In this document: positions 1 to 5,355 of the stretch, one piece after another
Layout: every line of letters begins with the position of its first letter
Numbering within the stretch: position 1 is the stretch's first letter
Assembly (NCBI GenBank): GCA_947177005.1
Contig: CAMWSZ010000120.1
Span: forward strand, 1-7,936
Direction of reading: 5' to 3'
Source of the DNA: an uncultured Clostridia bacterium
GTDB lineage: Bacteria > Bacillota > Clostridia > Oscillospirales > Oscillospiraceae
DNA length: 7,936 nucleotides
The notes under the pieces: model-generated
The model's input: the letters and a program-made list of their open reading frames with translations, nothing else
What the model was told of the DNA's origin: nothing
Databases searched by the model: none
Program-made: the position numbers and the translations under genes

Positions 1-585
1 CAGTACGACCGTCTCCGCCAGTTGTTCAAGGGCGCAGTCCTCCGCCTCCAGATAAGCATTGACGGCGGGCTGTTCCTCAATCGGGATGGAGAAGGTCATC
101 TCAAAAGTCTGCGGTTCTTCCGGCTCCTCATCAACGTCCCCGCCGTCCTCTGGTTCGTAGTTCAGAATATCTCCGAGCTGACGGTCATAGTCGTCGAGAA
201 GCCCTTGCAGCTCCCATTCGTCAAAGCCTGTGAGTTCGACCGCCCCGGCCTCATCCAGTTCGTTTAAGAGGGCTGCCAGCTTGTCATTATCCCAGCGGCC
301 TTTCGCCCGGTTGAGCAGGACGTTGAGAATCTTTTCATCGTGTAGTGATAAGTTTACGACCACGACCTCCGCCTGCGTCTGACCAGAATTGATAAGGATG
401 CTGAGCCGCTGGTGTCCGCCCACAAGGTTGCCCGTGTCTTGATTCCAGATAATCGGTTCGACATAGCCAAACTCTTCCATGCTGGCCGCCAGTTTTTGAT
501 ATTGCGCGTCTTCCGGCTTGAGCTGCTTTCTGGGGTTGTAGTCGGACGGCTTAATGGCCGAGAGAGGCATTATCCTGATTTCCAT
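1..585 (-). CDS. ParB N-terminal-domain phage protein (partial, C-terminus off window)
   Basis: The first 195 residues are visible and the frame is still open at the left edge. The N-terminal part reads as a ParB/Sulfiredoxin-like domain: MEIRIMPLSAIKPSDYNPR (residues 1-19) carries the NPR motif, and LVGGHQR (54-60) is the GGHxR box of ParB-family nucleotide-binding or nuclease domains. The region after about residue 100 (LLNELDEAG, TGFDEWELQGLL) and an acidic stretch near 145-156 are typical of phage ParB-like proteins, which often sit by terminase or DNA methyltransferase genes. The start is the ATG at 585, with AAGGAGG 6 nt upstream. It overlaps the end of the YhhQ-like gene by 35 bp, which suggests translational coupling. 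The family name is well supported, but the role is not: these proteins may bind or nick DNA, or partner a methyltransferase. A partition role is unlikely because no ParA is visible. Confidence 0.85.
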   Translation of the reverse strand, partial: MEIRIMPLSAIKPSDYNPRKQLKPEDAQYQKLAASMEEFGYVEPIIWNQDTGNLVGGHQRLSILINSGQTQAEVVVVNLSLHDEKILNVLLNRAKGRWDNDKLAALLNELDEAGAVELTGFDEWELQGLLDDYDRQLGDILNYEPEDGGDVDEEPEEPQTFEMTFSIPIEEQPAVNAYLEAEDCALEQLAETVVL

Positions 586-1258
586 ATACTTCCTCCTTGC
601 TCCTGCGGGTAAAGAGATAGAAGAACGGGGTATCCAGCAGGGCAAGGCAGGCTTTCAGGAGATATTGCCCGATGATAATTCCCACAAGGTTTGCCCGCCC
701 TTCTGCGGTGTAAATCCAGCCGAGTCCAAAACCGAAACTGATCGTTGCATAGATCACGGTATCCCATATCTGGCTTGTCATGGTGGAGCAGTTATTCCAA
801 ATCCAGCGTCCGCCCGCGACAGAGCCGTGCTTTTTGATATACCAGTCCCGCAGTCCGTGGAAAACCAGCACGTCCCACGTCTGCGACACTTCATAGGCAC
901 AGAGGCTGCCGATAACAAAAATCCAGTTTTGGCCGAGCAATGTCTGATAGGCTGTGTCCATGCCTGCGTCAACTGCGGGGAAAAGCCCTGTCAGAACAAT
1001 GCAGGCGGTGGCGAAAAGCTGCCCGATAAAGCCGTACTTGATAACGCCTTTCGCGGTCTTTTTGCCCCAGATTTCACCAATGATGTCGGTACAAAGGAAT
1101 GTGACGGCGTAGGTGATGGCCCCGCCGCTCAAGGACAGGGAAATGTTGCCGAGGTAGAGACCCGTGGTGATTGTCCGCGCTCCCACCACGTTTGCAATGA
1201 CGATGCTGATTACAAACAGGGTGATGAGGATTGTGAGGTTCGTGTTGTTCTTTCTCAT
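551..1258 (-). CDS. yhhQ: YhhQ/Vut_1-family queuosine precursor transporter
   Basis: This 235-residue membrane protein has about six hydrophobic segments, near residues 8-27, 37-60, 75-95, 111-132, 163-183 and 190-216. Family motifs are clear: TDIIGEIWGKKTA (57-69), SQTWDVLVF (125-133), RWIWNNCSTMTSQIWDT (151-167) and LLDTPFFYL (208-216). These match the YhhQ/DUF165 (Vut_1) family, whose members import queuosine precursors such as preQ0 and preQ1. The length is normal for the family. The start is the ATG at 1258, with AGGAGG about 11 nt upstream. The gene follows the DpdA-like gene after a 31-bp gap, and its end overlaps the ParB-like start. In this setting it probably supplies a 7-deazaguanine base for DNA modification rather than for tRNA, which is inference. 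The exact substrate cannot be read from sequence. Confidence 0.93.
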   Translation of the reverse strand: MRKNNTNLTILITLFVISIVIANVVGARTITTGLYLGNISLSLSGGAITYAVTFLCTDIIGEIWGKKTAKGVIKYGFIGQLFATACIVLTGLFPAVDAGMDTAYQTLLGQNWIFVIGSLCAYEVSQTWDVLVFHGLRDWYIKKHGSVAGGRWIWNNCSTMTSQIWDTVIYATISFGFGLGWIYTAEGRANLVGIIIGQYLLKACLALLDTPFFYLFTRRSKEEVYGNQDNASLGH

Positions 1259-1289
1259 GGTGTGTTTTTCCTCCTTATGAAGTGGATGT

Positions 1290-2195
1290 TTATTCCTGTG
1301 GGCCAGCCGCTCGTGCGTACTGGCTTTTGCAAATAGTGGCGCATATGCTGGCGTTGGTGGAGTATTGGAGGGTTCTGGCCTTTAGCTCAACGCCTCGTGC
1401 GTCCAGTATTGCCTTGACCTGTGCCATGCGCTCCTGCACGATGGCCGCCTTGAAGTTTTTGACGTGGGATTTTCTCACCCCGTCGTCGATGTAGCCGTAT
1501 TTGACCCCAGAGAGCCAAGATGTAGAATCGGCGGAGGTGCAAAAGTTATTCTCCGCAATGATCTTGAGGTCGGTACAGCCCAGCAGGTGAATGTCGATTT
1601 CCGGCTTTCGGTTCTTGATGTAGTGGGTAATATAGCGGATGTCTTTTTTGTGGGTGGCGGCCTTAACGATACGCCACTCCGGGACGCTGACCGCGATATA
1701 GTCGGAAAACTCAATCAACCTGTCCAGTCCCTTCATGCCGTCCTCAAAATGGAACACGTTGATCTGCGGATTTTTGAGCTTGCGCTTCATGCGCTCCCGA
1801 AAATACCAAGCGTCCTCCACGCCGAGAACCTTTTGACAGTCGATTTCGACGCAGGTTGCTTTGATGTCGTTTTGCTGGACAAACGACATCAGCTTATCCT
1901 GCCACTGTGTAAGACTGTCCCGTGTCTGGCGCTGTCCCTTTCCCGCCCCGAACATGAGAGTGAAAAGGCCGCTGTCCTGTATGACGTGGCGGTTTTCCCT
2001 GTCCTGTACCTTGATAACATGGTTGCCCGGCAAACGGAAGTCGGCGTCCGGGGTTTTGTTGACGATGTACTTATAGCAGGAGTAGAGGCGGTAGCGGGTC
2101 TGTGCCGCGCAGAGGGCCGCATAGAAAATGTCCTCGCCGTCGCTGCCCGCAAAATGCACCTTGACGTTGTTATCGAACAATCTTTGCACCCCCAT
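1290..2195 (-). CDS. dpdA: DpdA-like DNA-guanine transglycosylase (TGT superfamily)
   Basis: This 301-residue protein belongs to the tRNA-guanine transglycosylase fold. QDSGLFTLMFG (73-83) matches the DSGGF motif holding the TGT general-base aspartate (D74 here). HLLGCTD (203-209) matches the strand carrying the MG/LG motif. ADSTSW (222-227) gives D223 as the candidate nucleophile. FHFEDG and SVPEWR (148-175) also fit phage TGT-like proteins. The Cys3-His zinc site of bacterial tRNA TGT is not evident and the protein is shorter than the usual ~370 residues, favouring a DpdA type, which swaps guanine in DNA for a 7-deazaguanine. The ATG at 2195 is chosen because GAGG lies 6 nt upstream; a TTG at 2207 is a weaker alternative. 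It overlaps the QueD-like gene by 26 bp and precedes the transporter. The modification made and any sequence specificity are unknown. Confidence 0.87.
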   Translation of the reverse strand: MGVQRLFDNNVKVHFAGSDGEDIFYAALCAAQTRYRLYSCYKYIVNKTPDADFRLPGNHVIKVQDRENRHVIQDSGLFTLMFGAGKGQRQTRDSLTQWQDKLMSFVQQNDIKATCVEIDCQKVLGVEDAWYFRERMKRKLKNPQINVFHFEDGMKGLDRLIEFSDYIAVSVPEWRIVKAATHKKDIRYITHYIKNRKPEIDIHLLGCTDLKIIAENNFCTSADSTSWLSGVKYGYIDDGVRKSHVKNFKAAIVQERMAQVKAILDARGVELKARTLQYSTNASICATICKSQYARAAGPQE

Positions 2196-2523
2196 ATCCG
2201 TCCTCAAGCACTTTGCAGGAGGCCGCGCCGAACTTGTCCAGCAGTTCCTCCGCTATCTGCTCGCAGGACATAGCGCCGAACTCGCATGCCCCCTCTGCCC
2301 CCTGATAGAAGTCAGCCGAGGCGTATTTGGCGAGCAGGAACCGTTTGACCTGGCTTTGCCGTTCGTTGATTTCGATTTCCCTGTCCCCGTGGGACACCTC
2401 AAACTCCATGCGGATTTGGAAAATGTGGCGGTGCCTGTCGCGCAGATAGTCCAGATTGTCCGGCGCGCCGGGCCAGCGGTGGAACCCCTCAACATCAATG
2501 GCGCAAATGACATAGCGTTTCAT
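2170..2523 (-). CDS. Divergent QueD/6-PTPS-like T-fold protein lacking the catalytic cysteine
   Basis: This protein has 117 residues, close to the ~120 of QueD. The zinc-binding pattern of 6-pyruvoyl-tetrahydropterin synthase/QueD appears as H15 (EGFHRW), H31 and H33 (RDRHRHIF), with the same spacing as QueD H16, H31 and H33. The end also aligns: MSCEQIAEELLDKF followed by CKVLEDGYGGAKI, where E107 matches the pterin-anchoring glutamate of the family. The nucleophilic cysteine four residues before the HxH is a leucine (L27), and no Asp-His pair of the QueD type is visible. Carboxy-tetrahydropterin synthase activity is therefore doubtful; binding or processing another deazaguanine or pterin is possible. 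The ATG at 2523 has AAAGGAG about 10 nt upstream. It is the first gene after the control region and overlaps the DpdA-like gene, which ties it to deazaguanine chemistry. The match was made by eye, so the fold call is moderate. Confidence 0.66.
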   Translation of the reverse strand: MKRYVICAIDVEGFHRWPGAPDNLDYLRDRHRHIFQIRMEFEVSHGDREIEINERQSQVKRFLLAKYASADFYQGAEGACEFGAMSCEQIAEELLDKFGAASCKVLEDGYGGAKIVR

Positions 2524-2567
2524 GGTTTTTCATCTCCTTTCCGGCCCGTTACGGGGCAATTTGAAAT

Positions 2568-2600
2568 ATAAAAAGGCGCTCTCCTGTGGCGGAGAGCGCC
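2568..2600 (-). terminator. Intrinsic terminator/attenuator hairpin in the leader
   Basis: A perfect 10-bp inverted repeat (GGCGCTCTCC at 2575-2584, GGAGAGCGCC at 2591-2600) encloses a 6-nt loop. On the minus strand the stem is followed by TTTTTATATTT, the layout of a Rho-independent terminator. There is no T-run on the plus-strand side, so it acts leftwards. It would stop read-through from the early operon, and also transcripts from the promoter at 2625-2653, giving an RNA of roughly 50 nt unless it is bypassed. Confidence 0.85.
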
Positions 2601-2624
2601 CTAAACTATAATTCTACAGGTATC

Positions 2625-2653
2625 ATTTTAGCACTTTTATATTGCCCTGTCAA
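2625..2653 (-). promoter_or_regulatory. Sigma-A/sigma-70-type promoter
   Basis: On the minus strand TTGACA (2653-2648) is followed by exactly 17 bp and then TAAAAT (2630-2625). The -35 box is perfect and the -10 differs from TATAAT by one base. The expected transcription start is near 2617-2619, about 95 nt before the QueD-like start codon. It points into the QueD-like/dpdA/yhhQ/parB block. The near-consensus form suggests it can fire with the host sigma factor alone, with control exerted later at the hairpin or by a factor binding upstream. Confidence 0.85.
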
Positions 2654-2675
2654 TGCCCAATTTTGGATTTTGCCC
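2643..2675 (-). repeat. Three GGGCA direct repeats around the -35 box
   Basis: On the minus strand GGGCA occurs at 2675-2671, 2658-2654 and 2647-2643, each in an A/T-rich setting (AAAAGGGCAAAA, AATTGGGCATT, GACAGGGCAATA). The starts are 17 and 11 bp apart, and one copy follows the -35 hexamer directly. Such clustering suggests operator half-sites, possibly for the ArpU-like protein encoded just upstream. The motif is only five bases, so chance is a real alternative. Confidence 0.35.
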
Positions 2676-2684
2676 TTTTACGGG

Positions 2685-3338
2685 TCATTCCCGGTCGAGA
2701 CCGCTGGTGCCAAAGAAAAGGATAGCCAAATCCGGCAGGCAGGCGTCAATATCCTTGTAGACCGTCCGCTTGTCAATGCCCTCCTGTTCCGCTACCTGTG
2801 CCGCCGTGAATGGTTCGTCTGCCAGATACATTGCGTACAGCACACGCCAGCGCCGTTTTTCCTCCGCCCTGTGCGTATGCTGGCACATGGTCTGGTAGAC
2901 TTCCAGCATGGTATTGACGTGCGCCATGATGATGCGTGAAACAAGATAGCCGCGCCTGATACTTTCAGCGGTAAGCTTTTCGTCCCTGTGGTGGCCGAAA
3001 CTGCGCATAATTTCCTCGAAGTCCTCATCCACCTCCACGGCGGCTTCCTCGTCAAAGACCGCACTTTGATAATAGGCGTTGAGCTGCCTGTATTTTCTTA
3101 TGAGCAGTTTTGTGTCGTGGTACCGGCGGTCTTGCTGCTGGCGCTGAAGCCTCCGGCGTTCCCGTGCGGCTGCTCTGGCCGTAGCAGCGGCGGCGGCCTC
3201 CGCTGCCGCCGCCGCGCCGATCTCCACACCTATGTTGATTGCCGCCTGTATCCGTTGCTCCAGAGTATCAATCCCGGCCTCCACAGCCGCGTTGACCGCC
3301 CGCTGTATGAGCTGTTCGATTTTCTTTTCGTCTCTCAA
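2685..3338 (-). CDS. ArpU/RinA-type sigma-like late transcription regulator
   Basis: This is a 217-residue protein. Residues 1-70 are alanine- and arginine-rich and probably form a coiled coil (an A-rich run at 42-58, then RERRRLQRQQQDRR). Residues 73-150 are helical (RYHDTKLLIRKYRQLNAYY). The C-terminal part (about 163-210: RRWRVLYAMYLADEPFTAAQVAEQ, then IDKRTVYKDIDACLPDLAILFFG) is a sigma-region-4-like helix-turn-helix typical of phage ArpU/RinA-like activators. The start is TTG at 3338, supported by GGAGGG 7 nt upstream and by contact with the RecU-like stop codon (TAATTG). It is the last early-operon gene and sits directly before the promoter at 2625-2653, so activating the modification/late operon is a reasonable inference. 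The GCC/GCG-rich DNA at about 3183-3219 encodes the alanine run. Confidence 0.78.
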   Translation of the reverse strand: MRDEKKIEQLIQRAVNAAVEAGIDTLEQRIQAAINIGVEIGAAAAAEAAAAATARAAARERRRLQRQQQDRRYHDTKLLIRKYRQLNAYYQSAVFDEEAAVEVDEDFEEIMRSFGHHRDEKLTAESIRRGYLVSRIIMAHVNTMLEVYQTMCQHTHRAEEKRRWRVLYAMYLADEPFTAAQVAEQEGIDKRTVYKDIDACLPDLAILFFGTSGLDRE

Positions 3339-3875
3339 TTAGATGCCCTCCGTACCTAAAAAATGAAGAACCCCGCCGATAAACGGCACCTTGTATTCCT
3401 GCGCGTCCGCTGGTGTGATGTACTTGCGTCCATAATGCTGTTTCATGTCCCGGAACACTGCCCACGGGATTTTGAAGAAGTGGGTAAAATTGAACGAGAC
3501 CATGACATAGCAGGCGGCTCCCAGCCGTTCATGCAGGTCGAGCTGCTTTTCCTGCTCACTGCTGATAACGTCCCGGTTCATGCGGTCAGCCTCGGTGCAT
3601 TTCGCCTCAAAAACGATAGAGCGTCCGCCCTTGAGGGTGCCTTTGTAATCCGGCTGTGCCATTTTGGTATAGCAGACCATAAAGTGTCCCTTTCTGTCCT
3701 TTGGGCCTATGGGCTTCATGGCTTCCGGCGTTTTTTCGATATTCGCCAGCCCCTTTCGCCGGTAGTACTCACAGCTCACCTCTATGATGTTCTCCCAGAT
3801 GGCTCCGGCGGTTCTGGAGCGGCGGCCGATGACGGAGGCTTGATTCCTGCGGGCGGCGTTCATGCGTACCGCCAT
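3339..3875 (-). CDS. RecU-like Holliday junction resolvase
   Basis: The 178-residue protein resembles RecU/PrfA-family resolvases, which cut four-way DNA junctions during recombination and genome processing. Visible active-site features are E28 in AIWENII, D76 in QPDYKGTLKGG (73-84), and the IVFEAK motif (87-92) with E90 and K92, as in nucleases with a PD-(D/E)xK core. The hydrophobic strand ACYVMVSFN follows. The start is the ATG at 3875, which overlaps the upstream stop as TAATG. An open frame runs on to 3944, but that extension overlaps the upstream gene and reads as low-complexity G/R-rich sequence. The neighbours are early phage genes, consistent with a replication/recombination role before packaging. 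Confidence 0.82.
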   Translation of the reverse strand: MAVRMNAARRNQASVIGRRSRTAGAIWENIIEVSCEYYRRKGLANIEKTPEAMKPIGPKDRKGHFMVCYTKMAQPDYKGTLKGGRSIVFEAKCTEADRMNRDVISSEQEKQLDLHERLGAACYVMVSFNFTHFFKIPWAVFRDMKQHYGRKYITPADAQEYKVPFIGGVLHFLGTEGI

Positions 3876-4156
3876 TACACCAGCCCCATTTCCGCCGCGA
3901 ACTGTGCCACCTTGTAGGCCGTTGCCCCTCCGACACCCTTGCATTTGCCGTCTGAAAGCCCCTGTAACAGCGTTTCCACGAGAGAGGCGTTGTTATCCTC
4001 ATTCGGGCCGTCAGCGGGCTTAGAGGCGTTGTCAGCGTCCTTAGAGCGGTGGAACTCCTCGACAAGCTGCTTGTCGCTCATCCGGCGGAGCCTGACGGCC
4101 TCCTCGTGGATGGCGATTTCCTCCGGGGTCATTCTGCACTTATGTTTCTTTCCCAT
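3875..4156 (-). CDS. Hypothetical phage protein (93 aa)
   Basis: No function is recognised. The N-terminus is basic (MGKKHKCRMTPEE) and is followed by a charged helical part (IHEEAVRLRRMSDKQLVEEFHR), a D/N-rich linker around residues 40-56, and a C-terminal helical part (SLVETLLQGL, then GVGGATAYKVAQFAAEMG). The start ATG at 4156 has GGAGG 9 nt upstream. The gene overlaps the previous one by 17 bp and shares TAATG with the RecU-like gene, so it is probably translated with it. It looks like a small soluble protein, possibly DNA- or protein-binding. Confidence 0.75.
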   Translation of the reverse strand: MGKKHKCRMTPEEIAIHEEAVRLRRMSDKQLVEEFHRSKDADNASKPADGPNEDNNASLVETLLQGLSDGKCKGVGGATAYKVAQFAAEMGLV

Positions 4157-4520
4157 AGTCGTTATCCTCCAAAATGTTTTTGACTGCTCGGAGCTGGGCG
4201 ATGGTGTAATTGTTGACTTTCATCCAGTTTGTGGCCTCCTGCATCCAGCTACGCAGGTCATTCAGCTCGTTATACTCGTCCACGGCTTCGGCTGTCGGGA
4301 ATAGGAGCCGCTTTGCGCCGTATTCCCTGTCCTCTGCGAGGCAGTCGTTGAAGCCAACCGCCTCGTAAAAGCGCGTTTCCTGCCTTCCGGCCTCTTTGAC
4401 AGTGACATACCTCCTGCCGACCTTGACGACCTCTGCCGCTGTTGCCTTGCCGTCGTCCCTGCGCCGCCAATCGCCGACGATATAGGCGGTCTGTCCGACC
4501 TTGAAATCCTTAATTGTCAC
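4140..4520 (-). CDS. Hypothetical phage protein (126 aa), GTG start
   Basis: No family is recognised. The first 60 residues are beta-rich (TIKDFKVGQTAYIVGDW, then VVKVGRRYVTVKEAGR), suggesting a small barrel. The second half is helical (TAEAVDEYNELNDLRSWMQEAT, then YTIAQLRAVKNILED). The start is taken as GTG at 4520 because it overlaps the preceding stop as GTGA, the coupling seen across this operon, with a G-rich site (GAGGGGG) about 11 nt upstream. The frame stays open to 4850, but that part overlaps two other genes and encodes improbable R/T/S-rich sequence, so it is left out. Confidence 0.75.
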   Translation of the reverse strand: MTIKDFKVGQTAYIVGDWRRRDDGKATAAEVVKVGRRYVTVKEAGRQETRFYEAVGFNDCLAEDREYGAKRLLFPTAEAVDEYNELNDLRSWMQEATNWMKVNNYTIAQLRAVKNILEDNDYGKET

Positions 4521-4777
4521 GGCTGCAAACGCCCCCTCTGTCCCTGCGCCTCCGCTTGCATGAATCCGGCGAAATAGGCCATTCCAGCGTTGCCGTCTTT
4601 GCACTTGCAGGGGATGTGCATGGGTGCCTGATAGAGATAAGGATTTCCGGCGAAAATCTGGTTTTGTACAACCTTTCCGAGTAGGCCGGGGAGCGCTTCG
4701 CGGGGAACGTCCTGCGGTTTCCCTGTTGTGAGTAGCTGTCCGCACAGCAGGCATTTGTAGATTGGTTTTACTAGCAT
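4517..4777 (-). CDS. Small zinc-finger-like phage protein (86 aa)
   Basis: Four cysteines and one histidine form a plausible metal site: C9 and C12 in YKCLLCGQ, then H54, C57 and C59 in MHIPCKCKDG. The tail GMAYFAGF with the HxxCxC motif resembles small phage proteins I have seen without an assigned role. The start ATG at 4777 overlaps the preceding TAG stop (ATGCTAG), and a GAGGGGGAG site lies just upstream. The end overlaps the next start as GTGA. Zinc binding is inferred from cysteine spacing only. Confidence 0.72.
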   Translation of the reverse strand: MLVKPIYKCLLCGQLLTTGKPQDVPREALPGLLGKVVQNQIFAGNPYLYQAPMHIPCKCKDGNAGMAYFAGFMQAEAQGQRGRLQP

Positions 4778-4959
4778 TCGCTCTCCCCCTCAAAGAAGTC
4801 GTCCAGCATACCCTTGAGAGTGTTCGCCTGTTTCCAGATGCCGTCCTCATCCTCGCTGCCGCTGTCTGCGGGTTCGTAGTAGAGAACGTCGTCGAGCTTT
4901 GCGCGAAGCTCTCGGAGTTTGCTGTGTTGCTCTGCTTTTAGGCGCTCATCAATATTCAT
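4771..4959 (-). CDS. Hypothetical small acidic phage protein (62 aa)
   Basis: No family is recognised. The protein is mostly helical and acidic (ERLKAEQHSKLRELRAKLDD, then an acidic linker near residues 31-40, then ANTLKGMLDDFFEGE). The ATG at 4959 overlaps the preceding stop as ATGA, and AGGAGGAG lies about 9 nt upstream. The stop is TAG, which shows that TAG ends genes in this genome. The acidic nature is in keeping with a small phage modulator, but that is speculation. Confidence 0.7.
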   Translation of the reverse strand: MNIDERLKAEQHSKLRELRAKLDDVLYYEPADSGSEDEDGIWKQANTLKGMLDDFFEGESEC

Positions 4960-5156
4960 GCCTGCGGCTCCTCCTGCGGCTGGTTATTCGCCTGCCCCTT
5001 TCCGAACGCCATAGCTCCGATGTAAGCCTGCAAGAGGCGGGTCGCCTCCGCTTCTGTGGCCCCCGCGTTGATTGCCGCCCGGTAAAAGACGAGGGACGAT
5101 TCCGCTGTCGTGCCGATGGCGTTAATGAGCCTGTTGGTCTGCTTTTTTCTGTCCAT
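4956..5156 (-). CDS. Hypothetical small phage protein (66 aa)
   Basis: No family is recognised. The product is helical (DRKKQTNRLINAIGTTAESS, FYRAAINAGATEAEATRLLQAYIGAMAFG) with a Q/E-rich end. The ATG at 5156 is chosen because AGGAGG lies 6 nt upstream. The open frame continues to 5237, but that part overlaps the preceding gene and has no better site. The GATEAEATRLLQAY segment looks like a short helix-turn-helix or helical hairpin. Confidence 0.68.
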   Translation of the reverse strand: MDRKKQTNRLINAIGTTAESSLVFYRAAINAGATEAEATRLLQAYIGAMAFGKGQANNQPQEEPQA

Positions 5157-5355
5157 GTCGCGCCTCCTTTTGCCACATTTTGATTTTGTCGCTTGGGTAG
5201 AGTTCGTTGTATCGCGCCACCAGTTTATGGACGACATAGGCTTGTATTTGGGCTTTCCTGTCCAGCCTGTAGTACCTATCCGCCGCCCGGTTGATGTGGT
5301 TGAGCCAGTTTTGCTTTGCTACAAACTCGAACCACTCTTTTATCAGCTCAATCAT
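5122..5355 (-). CDS. Hypothetical small basic phage protein (77 aa)
   Basis: No family is recognised. The protein is helical and rich in aromatic and basic residues (MIELIKEWFEFVAKQNWLNH, DRYYRLDRKAQIQAYVVHKL) and ends in a K/Q/H-rich tail. The start ATG at 5355 has a G-rich site about 6 nt upstream and overlaps the end of the DUF5131 gene by 8 bp. It may bind nucleic acid, judged only from charge. Confidence 0.68.
   Translation of the reverse strand: MIELIKEWFEFVAKQNWLNHINRAADRYYRLDRKAQIQAYVVHKLVARYNELYPSDKIKMWQKEARHGQKKADQQAH

Larger units (their letters stand above)
2524..2684 (-). promoter_or_regulatory. Intergenic control region ahead of the DNA-modification operon
   Basis: This is the only real gap between genes in the window. 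Reading leftwards it holds in order: a CCCGTAAAAGGGC element, three GGGCA repeats, a strong promoter, a terminator-shaped hairpin with a T-run, a second CCCGTAA-type element, and the ribosome binding site of the QueD-like gene. It separates the early operon, which ends with an ArpU-like regulator, from the modification/late operon. No second promoter fits between the hairpin and the QueD-like start, so transcripts must cross the hairpin. Confidence 0.75.
2544..2684 (-). repeat. Paired CCCGTAA...GGGC elements flanking the promoter and hairpin
   Basis: CCCGTAAAAGGGC at 2684-2672 and CCCGTAACGGGC at 2555-2544 share the same outer sequence and are each partly palindromic. One lies just upstream of the promoter, right after the regulator's stop codon, and the other lies between the terminator and the ribosome binding site of the QueD-like gene. 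They could be a protein-binding pair permitting looping, or short RNA stems. Evidence is limited to similarity and placement. Confidence 0.3.

Noticed and set aside
554..1336. 260-codon open frame on the plus strand
   Set aside because: It is antisense to the YhhQ gene, whose motifs and membrane segments are convincing. The plus-strand product is cysteine-rich with no recognisable fold and no good ribosome site.
1464..2273. 269-codon open frame on the plus strand
   Set aside because: It lies opposite the DpdA-like gene, which carries clear TGT motifs. The long antisense frame is a product of GC-rich codon use.
2568..2618. preQ1 riboswitch in the leader
   Set aside because: The short leader has a perfect hairpin but lacks the small C-rich-loop stem and A-rich tail pseudoknot of class I, and is too short for class II or III. 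A new sensor is not excluded.
3183..3219. GCC/GCG-rich run as a DNA repeat element
   Set aside because: It is explained by the alanine-rich coiled part of the ArpU-like protein; no unit structure beyond codon repetition is seen.
3876..3944. N-terminal extension of the RecU-like gene
   Set aside because: It reads as G/R-rich filler within the upstream gene. The TAATG junction at 3873-3877 fits the operon's coupling style.
4521..4850. N-terminal extension of the 4140-4520 gene
   Set aside because: The extension overlaps two well-formed genes and encodes R/T/S-rich low-likelihood sequence, while the GTGA overlap at 4517-4520 gives a natural start.
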